From the NCBI GenBank assembly GCA_045121595.1, contig JBGVGI010000008.1, forward strand, positions 1 through 24,104: a stretch of DNA of 24,104 bases, read 5' to 3'. The DNA comes from Fumia sp045121595. GTDB taxonomy: Bacteria > Bacillota > Clostridia > Oscillospirales > Ruminococcaceae. A program made the position numbers and the translations under genes. The notes below the pieces were generated by a model. It saw only the letters and a list, made by a program, of their open reading frames with translations. It did not search any database and had not been told where the DNA came from. Below are positions 14,116 through 21,900 of this stretch, piece after piece. Position 1 is the stretch's first letter. Each line of letters opens with the position of its first letter.

Positions 14116-15846
14116 TTATTCTCCTATCGCGCCAAACGGGCAAAGTTTTTCACAAAGATTACAACCAACACAGAGTGTTTCGTCAATCTTAGCCTTGTCA
14201 CCGGGTACGCTGATAGCGGGACAACCGATTTTAAGGCACATCTTACAACCACGGCACTTATCGTTGTCGATTTTAAGCGGTGCTTTGTGTTTAACGTATT
14301 TAAGCAAAGCACAGGGACGTCTTGAAATCAAAACAGAAGGCTCGTCTTTTGCAACTTCCTCTTTGATAGCCGCCATAGTTTCGTCCAAATCGTAAGGGTC
14401 GAACACTCTTACGTTGTTGATACCGATTGCGGCACAGAGCTTTTCAAGAGAAACTGCCGCAGTGGGGTCGCCCTTAATTGTAAAGCCCGTTGTGGGGTTC
14501 TGCTGATGACCTGTCATACCTGTAATCGAGTTATCAAGGATAATAACAGTGGAAGTGCCTCTGTTGTAAGCGATATCAATAAGACCCGTGATACCCGAAT
14601 GCATAAAGGTTGAGTCACCGATTACACAAACGGAATTTTTTGCACTCTCTTCCCCACGCGCTGTGTTAAAGCCGTGAAGACCCGAGATAGAAGCACCCAT
14701 ACAGATTGTGGTATCAACTGCAGAAAGAGGTGCCTGAGCGCCCAAGGTGTAACAACCGATATCACCGAAAACGTTGAGTTTAAGCTTGTTAAGTGTGTAG
14801 AAAACACCACGGTGAGGACATCCTGCACACATAACGGGAGGACGCACGGGAATTACCTCACCAAAGGAAACTGTGTCGGGAGTTGTACCCTCGATTTTTT
14901 CCTTGATAAATTTCTGAGAAAATTCACCGATGTATCCGAAAAGCTCTTTACCGATAACTTTTACGCCGATATCGTTACAATGACATTCGATAAAGCTGTC
15001 AAGCTCCTCGATAACGTAAACTGTATCATATTTTTCGGCAAAATCACGGATAAGTTTTACGGGCAAAGGATAAACCATACCAAGCTTTAAGTAAGAAGCC
15101 TTGTCACCTAAAGCCTCTCTTGCGTAGGTGTAAGTAGTACCTGCGCAGATAACACCGATTTTAGCGTCTTTATTTTCTTCAACGCGGTTTAAAAAGCTCG
15201 TTTCTGCGTATTCAGCAAGATCAAGAGTACGTTTTTCAACGATAGGATGCTTGATTTTAGCATAACCCGGCATCATAACGTATTTTGCAATATCCTTTTT
15301 GTACTCTTTGATAGGCAAATCAAGAGCATCTTTAGTTTCAACAATACTCTGTGAATGCGCAATTCTTGTAGACATACGAAGGATTACGGGAGTATCAAAT
15401 TTTTCGGAAAGCTCGTACGCTTCCTTGACGTAGTCGATACATTCCTGAGAATCGGAAGGCTCAACCATCGGCACTTTTGAAGCCCTTGCATAATGACGGG
15501 AGTCCTGCTCGTTCTGGGAAGAATGCATACCGGGGTCGTCTGCAACACCGATAACAAGTCCTGCATTAACACCGGTGTAAGACGCAGTGAAAAGAGGGTC
15601 TGCAGCAACGTTTAAGCCAACGTGCTTCATAGCACAGAAAGCTCTTCTGCCACCGATACACGCACCGATTGCCACTTCCATAGCAACCTTTTCGTTAGGT
15701 GCCCATTCGGAATAAATATCGTCGTATTTAGCTAAAAATTCAGTAATTTCAGTAGAAGGTGTACCGGGGTAACTTGAAACAACCTTGCCCCCTGCTTCGT
15801 AAACACCTCTGGCAACTGCTTCGTTACCAAGCATTAACTTTTTCAA
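14116..15846 (-). CDS. iorA: Indolepyruvate ferredoxin oxidoreductase subunit alpha IorA
   Basis: A 576-residue catalytic subunit. The start is TTG 15846, giving the family-typical MKKLMLGNEAVARGVYEAGG; AAGGAA lies 9 nt upstream, whereas the ATG at 15834 would be 21 nt away. The TPP-binding half has GDIGCYTLG near 360 and GDSTFMHSG with a following DNSITGMTG near 405-432. The C-terminus carries two 4Fe-4S sets: CRGCKMCLKIGCP near 530-542 and CVGCNLCEKLCP near 559-570. It is the second gene of the operon, 4 nt after the proximal paaK. Confidence 0.96.
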   Translation of the reverse strand: MKKLMLGNEAVARGVYEAGGKVVSSYPGTPSTEITEFLAKYDDIYSEWAPNEKVAMEVAIGACIGGRRAFCAMKHVGLNVAADPLFTASYTGVNAGLVIGVADDPGMHSSQNEQDSRHYARASKVPMVEPSDSQECIDYVKEAYELSEKFDTPVILRMSTRIAHSQSIVETKDALDLPIKEYKKDIAKYVMMPGYAKIKHPIVEKRTLDLAEYAETSFLNRVEENKDAKIGVICAGTTYTYAREALGDKASYLKLGMVYPLPVKLIRDFAEKYDTVYVIEELDSFIECHCNDIGVKVIGKELFGYIGEFSQKFIKEKIEGTTPDTVSFGEVIPVRPPVMCAGCPHRGVFYTLNKLKLNVFGDIGCYTLGAQAPLSAVDTTICMGASISGLHGFNTARGEESAKNSVCVIGDSTFMHSGITGLIDIAYNRGTSTVIILDNSITGMTGHQQNPTTGFTIKGDPTAAVSLEKLCAAIGINNVRVFDPYDLDETMAAIKEEVAKDEPSVLISRRPCALLKYVKHKAPLKIDNDKCRGCKMCLKIGCPAISVPGDKAKIDETLCVGCNLCEKLCPFGAIGE

Positions 15847-15850
15847 AAAA

Positions 15851-17155
15851 TCAGTTCCTTTCGTTTCTTAAATCCACAATTCGTTTTGCCTTACCCTGGA
15901 ATCTCTGGAGGGATTTAGGCTCACAAAGAGTAACTTTCGAGTCAATTCCAAGCACAGTTTTAAGTTGTGCGTGAATGTTATTTCTCAAAGCTTCAAGCTC
16001 ACCATAACGGTCAAGAAGCTCGGGAGATACAAGCTCAACCTTGACTTCAAGGGTATCACGGTAGCCTTCACGTCTTACCACAAGCTCGTAATGACCGCCG
16101 ATATGTTCCTGACGCATAAGAACACTTTCAATCTGTGTCGGGAATACGTTAACGCCACGGATTTTGAGCATATCGTCACTTCTGCCCTTGATTTTATCCA
16201 TTCTTACGTGAGTTCTTCCGCACTTACATTCCTCGTAATTTAAAGTTGTAAGGTCTTTTGTGCGGTAACGGAGCATCGGGAAACCTTCTTTTGTGAGGGT
16301 TGTGATGATAAGCTCACCCGTCTGACCTGCATCGAGATGTTTCAAAGTAGCAGAATCAACGATTTCAGGCAAGAAGTGGTCTTCTGCGATATGCATACCA
16401 CATCTGTATTCACATTCGCCCGATACACCGGGGCCCATAAGCTCACTCATACCGTAGTTATCGGTAGCAAAAATATCAAAGCTTTTCTCAATCTGTTCAC
16501 GCATTTCGGGAGTACATCCTTCCGAACCGAACAAACCGAGTCTTAACTTAAGTTCTTCGTTTTTAATTCCAAGTTCGTGCGCCACTTCGCTCATATGTAA
16601 CGCATAAGACGGTGTGCTGACCAAAGCGGTTGTACCAAAGTCTTTCATAAGCATAACCTGTTTTTCGGTATTACCCGAAGAACAAGGCACAACGGTAGCA
16701 CCGATTTTTTCAAGTCCGTAATGAAGACCCAAAGCACCCGTAAAAAGGCCGTAGCCGAAAGAAATCTGTACGATATCCTCGTCAGTTGCACCTGCCGCCA
16801 TACAAAGACGTGCAACCAAATCAGACCAGGTATCGATATCCTTTTTGGTATAACCTACAACAGTAGGCTTACCCGTAGTACCCGATGATGCGTGTAAACG
16901 CACGATATTCTTTAAAGGCTGTCCGAAAAGACCGAAAGGATAGTTATCCCTGATATCTTCTTTAGTAGTCACGGGGATATATTCAATATCCTTCAAAGAC
17001 TTGATTTTCTCGGCAGTAACCCCTGCCTCTGTCAGTCTTTTGTGATAAAATTCTACGTTTCTGTCGCAATAATCGACGAGCCACTTAAGTCTTTCAAGCT
17101 GTAAGGACTCAATTTCCTTACGCGAAAGTGTTTCAATTTCCTTTTGAAAAAACAT
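15851..17155 (-). CDS. paaK: Phenylacetate-CoA ligase (first copy, proximal)
   Basis: The start is set at ATG 17155 (MFFQKEIETLSRKE), with AAAGGA 9 nt upstream. The longer frame to 17203 would begin almost at the predicted transcription start and lacks a binding site. The 434-residue product has ASSGTTGKPTVVGYT at about 89-103, YGMSELMGPG near 235, RYRTKDLTTL and a C-terminal RFQGKAKRIVDLRN. It is the first gene of the operon. Having a ligase on each side of iorAB suggests two substrates or two directions of the CoA reaction; this is inferred. Confidence 0.92.
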   Translation of the reverse strand: MFFQKEIETLSRKEIESLQLERLKWLVDYCDRNVEFYHKRLTEAGVTAEKIKSLKDIEYIPVTTKEDIRDNYPFGLFGQPLKNIVRLHASSGTTGKPTVVGYTKKDIDTWSDLVARLCMAAGATDEDIVQISFGYGLFTGALGLHYGLEKIGATVVPCSSGNTEKQVMLMKDFGTTALVSTPSYALHMSEVAHELGIKNEELKLRLGLFGSEGCTPEMREQIEKSFDIFATDNYGMSELMGPGVSGECEYRCGMHIAEDHFLPEIVDSATLKHLDAGQTGELIITTLTKEGFPMLRYRTKDLTTLNYEECKCGRTHVRMDKIKGRSDDMLKIRGVNVFPTQIESVLMRQEHIGGHYELVVRREGYRDTLEVKVELVSPELLDRYGELEALRNNIHAQLKTVLGIDSKVTLCEPKSLQRFQGKAKRIVDLRNERN

Positions 17156-17208
17156 CTCATTTTTTCCTTTCAAAATGATATTAAAGGATGCAAAATAATG
17201 CACCCTTT

Positions 17209-17237
17209 ATTATACTATAATCCAACGCATTTTGCAA
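17209..17237 (-). promoter_or_regulatory. Sigma-70-type promoter of the paaK-ior operon
   Basis: On the minus strand: TTGCAA (17232-17237), a 17-nt spacer, and a perfect TATAAT (17209-17214). It lies just downstream of the symporter stop. The predicted start of transcription near 17202 supports translation from ATG 17155. Confidence 0.8.
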
Positions 17238-17240
17238 TAG

Positions 17241-18704
17241 TTATGCGTTAAAAAATCCCGTCTTATCCTTATGAGGTTTTGTTACCGCCATCTCAATAAA
17301 ACCAACAGTGAAGCTTACTAATGTTGAAACAATTCCGAAAAGCGGAGCGTTGCCCGAGTTAAAGCCCGATGCAATCGCTAAAGTAAGCGAACAAACAAGA
17401 CCCGAAGCCATACTGCAAAAAGCCGAAACCTTGTTAAAACGTTTTATGTAAAGCCCAAGAAGGTAACTCGGCAAAAGGGTCGCACAGATTGTTCCCCACG
17501 AGAAAGCCATAAGGGTTAAAATCGGTGACTTCATCGTCGCTAAGAAATAAGAAGAAACGATAAAAAGCACACAGAGAATTCTCGTAAGCAAAAGTGTATT
17601 TTCACGCTTCATACTGGGTTTTATAACGGGAACGATAAAGTCCATCGCAACCGCAGAACAGGAAGTAAGCGTAATTCCCGAAAGGGTTGAAACCGATGCC
17701 GCAAGTACGAGTACCAAAATCACCGCAAGTAAAATTACGGGAAGCTTTGAAAGTATCTCGGGAATAATAAGGTCGTAGTTTGCCTTGCCGTTAAGCTTTG
17801 GCACTTCATCAAAGAACAAACGGGAAAGTGAGCCTACAAAGTAAGCACCCGTTGAAATCAAAAGGCAGAATGCAGTGGAAATCACAGTGGCACTCTTTAC
17901 CTTTTCTTCCGACTCAATGCCGTAGAATTTCTGCACCATCTGAGGCATACCCCAGGTACCGAAAGAAGTAAGAATTACAAGGCTTAATACACCGATAACA
18001 GTTTTACTTGCAGGTGGGAAAAGGCTTGTGTCAAGCATAATGTTGCCCATTCTCTCAAAGCCCTCAAAAAGTCCGCCGACTTCGGGGGTGCGTACCACGA
18101 AGATAATCATCGTAATAACACCGAAAATCATAATCACGCCCTGAATGAAATCCGCGATCATCGAGGAAACGAATCCACCGAGCACCACGTACAAAGCAGC
18201 CACCACGGCAATTAAAATCATTGCGGTATTGTAACCGATTCCCAGAACGTTGTCGCAAAGGTATCCGAGACCCGAGTAAACCGATGCGGAATAAGGTGTC
18301 ATAAAGACGAAAATCACGAGTACCGCAAGAGTTTTCATAGCCTTTGAATCGTAACGCTTTTCAAAAAACTGAGGCATCGTTTTTATTTTAAGACGTCTTG
18401 TAACCTCTCTTGTGCGGTTACCAAGCACCTTCCAGGCTAAAAATGCACCGAATACTGCATTCGCAATACCGATTAAAATTGCCCAGAGTCCGTAATCATA
18501 GCCCGAGCGACCTGCGTATCCTATAAAGAGTACAGCGCTGAAATAGGAAGTACCAAAACCGAAAGCCGAAACCCACGGCCCCGCCTTTCTTCCACCGACT
18601 ACGAATTCTGTTAACGTATGAGTGTGTCTTGCCCCAACAACACCTGCAATAAGCATTGTTATAAAGTAAACGGCAAGTACTCCCCATGTGACAATCTGTT
18701 GCAT
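17241..18704 (-). CDS. Sodium:solute symporter (SSS family)
   Basis: A polytopic protein of 487 residues with about 13 hydrophobic helices, consistent with the SSS family. The N-terminal EFVVGGRKAGPWVSAFGFG motif is typical, as is SVSTLSGITLTSCSAVAMDF near 335-355, which aligns with the PutP TM8 Na+-site Ser/Thr segment. The start is ATG 18704, with AAAGG 8 nt upstream; GTG 18713 overlaps this site. It has its own promoter. Its position before the paaK-ior operon suggests uptake of an aromatic amino acid, keto acid or arylacetate, but the substrate cannot be read from sequence. No terminator separates it from the downstream operon promoter. Confidence 0.9.
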   Translation of the reverse strand: MQQIVTWGVLAVYFITMLIAGVVGARHTHTLTEFVVGGRKAGPWVSAFGFGTSYFSAVLFIGYAGRSGYDYGLWAILIGIANAVFGAFLAWKVLGNRTREVTRRLKIKTMPQFFEKRYDSKAMKTLAVLVIFVFMTPYSASVYSGLGYLCDNVLGIGYNTAMILIAVVAALYVVLGGFVSSMIADFIQGVIMIFGVITMIIFVVRTPEVGGLFEGFERMGNIMLDTSLFPPASKTVIGVLSLVILTSFGTWGMPQMVQKFYGIESEEKVKSATVISTAFCLLISTGAYFVGSLSRLFFDEVPKLNGKANYDLIIPEILSKLPVILLAVILVLVLAASVSTLSGITLTSCSAVAMDFIVPVIKPSMKRENTLLLTRILCVLFIVSSYFLATMKSPILTLMAFSWGTICATLLPSYLLGLYIKRFNKVSAFCSMASGLVCSLTLAIASGFNSGNAPLFGIVSTLVSFTVGFIEMAVTKPHKDKTGFFNA

Positions 18705-18756
18705 TTTCTTCACCTTTCTTTTATACTTTAAAGCTTTTATGCGTTAAACTGTTACA

Positions 18757-18785
18757 AGTTTATCACATCTTCCCTTCTCTGTCAA
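18757..18785 (-). promoter_or_regulatory. Strong sigma-70-type promoter of the symporter gene
   Basis: On the minus strand: perfect TTGACA (18780-18785), a 17-nt spacer, and TAAACT (18757-18762). The expected leader is about 45 nt long before ATG 18704. Confidence 0.85.
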
Positions 18786-18813
18786 GTACTTTTTGAAAAT
18801 TTTTTAAAATCAT

Positions 18814-18840
18814 TAGGCATAACCGACAAATCCGAACCCG
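18814..18840 (-). repeat. 28-nt tail repeat, copy 2
   Basis: On the minus strand CGGGTTC followed by GGATTTGTCGGTTATGCCTA. It lies just upstream of the symporter promoter and downstream of the large secreted-protein gene. Unlike copies 1 and 3 it is not preceded by the hairpin element. Confidence 0.8.
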
Positions 18841-18851
18841 TCAACGGCAAC

Positions 18852-18895
18852 TCATAACTTTGCCTTCAGGCAAATCATAACTCTAAACTCATAAC
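18852..18895 (+). repeat. TCATAAC heptamers around a hairpin
   Basis: TCATAAC at 18852-18858, a perfect hairpin TTTGCC/GGCAAA at 18859-18874, then TCATAAC (18875-18881), the variant TCTAAAC (18882-18888) and TCATAAC (18889-18895), all abutting. The 7-nt unit beside a hairpin recalls the plan of the 6564-6757 array, though the heptamer differs. Confidence 0.65.
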
Positions 18896-18903
18896 TATTA
18901 CCT

Positions 18904-18936
18904 AAAAAAACCGCCTGTCTTTCGACAAGCGGTTTT
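18904..18936 (-). terminator. Rho-independent terminator of the large secreted-protein gene
   Basis: On the minus strand AAAACCGC-TTGTC pairs with GACA-GGCGGTTTT around GAAA, followed by a run of seven T. It lies about 20 nt after the stop codon at 18957. Confidence 0.9.
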
Positions 18937-18956
18937 ATTATTAACTTTTAACCGTA

Positions 18957-21900
18957 TTATGCCAGTCTGTCAAATACAGAAGCCTGGTTAGTATTCTTTC
19001 TGTTAATCTGCATAACGTCTACGTTATTGATAAGCTTATCGGTACCCGTGATAGCGGTTACGTTAGCAACGAGGAGTCGGTAATCCTTGTTTGCAGCCTG
19101 GTCGAACATAGAAGCCTGGTTTGTACTTCTTCTGTTAATCTGCATAACGTCGGAGTTGTTAACCATACCGTCGCCCGTTACGTCACCGTAAAGCCAGATA
19201 AGAACGTCCTGAGTGAGGTTTTCCTTAAGAACAGTAACTGCATACTCTCTGGGGGTATGCTTAGTCTTGGTAACTTTAATAGTGTAGTCACCTTCTGTAA
19301 CCTTTTCAAAGGTATAAGTACCACTCTTACCTGTAACAGTTTTGGTGGAAACAACGTTGCCGTCTTTGATAAGCTCGATTGTAACGTCTTCGTTCGCACC
19401 GCCGTAAGCCTTAACGCTACCCGTTACGTTGACACCTGATTTTTCCTTGACAATCTTAATCTTTCTTGTAAGAGGACCTGCGTCGGGAGTAATATCTTCC
19501 ATTTCGTAGGTATCGGGGTTGTAGTCACCAAGCACGTTCCAGTCGGTGATTACAAAGGATTTATAACCGAGTGAAATACCCTCTTTAGCTTTAAATTTAA
19601 CTTCAAGGAGTACAGTTCCCTTTTCGATAACTGTGTTTGCGTTGAAAGTCGGGTCACACCAGGAAATCATAACGTTTTCGTTTCTGTTACAACCCTCAAG
19701 GTTGGGTTGCATATCAGACCACTGTGTTTCCTTGATTTCAACGATTTCAAACAAATCGTTACTGAATTCAACTTTAAGACCAAGGCTTGAAGCAAGTCTT
19801 TCTTCAGGCATTGTAAAAGTCATAACGAATTCTTCACCGGGAAGCACTTCATACATACTGAATTCAAACGCACCGGGAAGCTGAACTACGGGAGCATCGT
19901 CGGGGTCTGCAACTTCGCCCTCACCTGCTATTGCCATAACGGTATCGTAGAGAGAGCCTTCTTTTGAAGCAGTTTCAGCCACACGCTGATAGAAGGTATA
20001 AGTTACACCCTTTGTAAGACCTGCAAAGGTCGGGTCTTTGCCCCATTCCACGCCGTCGATGGAGTATTCGTAGCCGTCAACGGGAGCAAGACTTACCCAG
20101 TCCTCGCCGAACAAAGCAACCTCTGCCGCTTCAACCTCAACGTTGTTGGAAGCTTTGAGAGTACCTTTATTGATTTTACCGAGGTTTTCAAAAATCTTAT
20201 CAATTTCTTCTTCGGAGAATGTTTCAAAGATATCAAAGTCAAGATTTACAACCTTGTAAACGTATCTGCCCTGAGCACCTTCTCTCACCATTTCGTCCAT
20301 TTCGGACATAAGCTGAGCAAAAGGAAGGTTAACAACTACCTGCAAGCCAAGACCTTTTTCTTTAGCAATTTCAATACTTGCAGTTGTTGTACCAGCCTGC
20401 AGATAAACTTTTTCAAGATTTTCAAACTCTGAAATGTCGATGGTATTTAAAGAATCAACCTTGATTTTACTTGTAGCTTTTTCGTTAAGAGCCTCAAAGA
20501 ACACCTTGCCTTCAGCGGGAGTTCCTTTATACCACACTCCGTCAAAACCTGCTTTGACAATCAAATCAACGACTGCAAGATCAGTAGTGTCATTAACAAT
20601 CGCAACACTTCTGGGGTTGCTGTAAGGAACAAGGTATCCGCCTTCTTCTTTAATGCCGTCGGAAACCTTTTCGGGATTACCGTAGAAAGCAACTTCGGAA
20701 ACTGCAGTAACGCCACTTGCTTTATAGAAAGTAAACATAATATACTGAGCTTTGATGCCCTCGCCTAAGATGTAATCGTTTTTGGTCTTAACGTTTGCGC
20801 TTACTTCGTTTACAAGTGTCCAGTTCGCATTATCGGTGGAAACCATCATCTGTACGTTGGAAGGAAGATTATCGGCACTGAAATAAGCTTCAAATGCATT
20901 TATCTCATAAACACCTTTAAGGTCAAACTTCACGTAACGTGTAACGCCCGAAAGATGGTCGTAGCTCATATATTTTGAAGTATCGCCGTCTGTAAGGTCT
21001 GCAATGCTACCAACGTAAGTGGAATCAGTGTAATCCATACCTTCTGAAAGCTTTGTAAGCTTGTCAATAAGTCCGTCGGTGGGAGAAACACCACCTGTAA
21101 CGTTACCTTTACCCATTACTTCGATTTCGTAAATACCCGAATCACCGAAAGAAGTAAAGACAATCTTCACAAACTGTGCCTTATAATTTTTTGCGCAGTT
21201 ATAAGTATATGTATCAGCCTTGTTAACTGTGTCCATAAGCACCCAGTTTACTTTGCCGTTTACAATACTGTCAGCAAGGTAAATCTTAGCAGTGGGCATA
21301 TTCTTTGTATACATATTGATAGCGGAAACCGCTTTGACTGCACCTAAGTTCAAAGTGAAGGTAACTTCTTTTGAACCGCTTGTAGAAACGAGAGTATTCT
21401 TGTCGGAGTCAGTGAGAAGTGACATAGACTTGTCACCGCTTATCTCAACTGCGTTACCCACAGAATTCACTGCGCCGAGGCTATAAGCCTTTGAAGCAGA
21501 CTGCACTGCAGTAACGTCGGGGTTAGGATCTGCGGGAAGAGTTTTTCCGCCAATACCCAAAACTTCAACCTCGTCAAGGAAGATAAAGTTTGAATTACCT
21601 CTTGAAACGGTAACTCTTACAAAACGTCCGAAAACGGGTTCTTCAGTCTGGAACTTGAGCCATTCCTTGCCGTGCATCGTATTGTTCACGTATACTTCCG
21701 TCCAGTTGATACCGTCGTTTGAAGTGTAAACTTCATAACCACCTGCGGAAGTGATACCGTGCATTTCTGTGTTGAAGTTACGTGTGTTTACTTCGTAAAT
21801 TTCGGCAACAGAGCCCAAATCCATCTCGATGATAACAGAACCTGCATTGAGCCAACCTGCCCATGCTTTATTATTATATGAAGAAAGATTTCCGTAAACG

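Noticed and set aside
18704..18950. Riboswitch or leader RNA before the symporter
   Set aside because: The predicted leader is only about 45 nt and shows no conserved structured motif.
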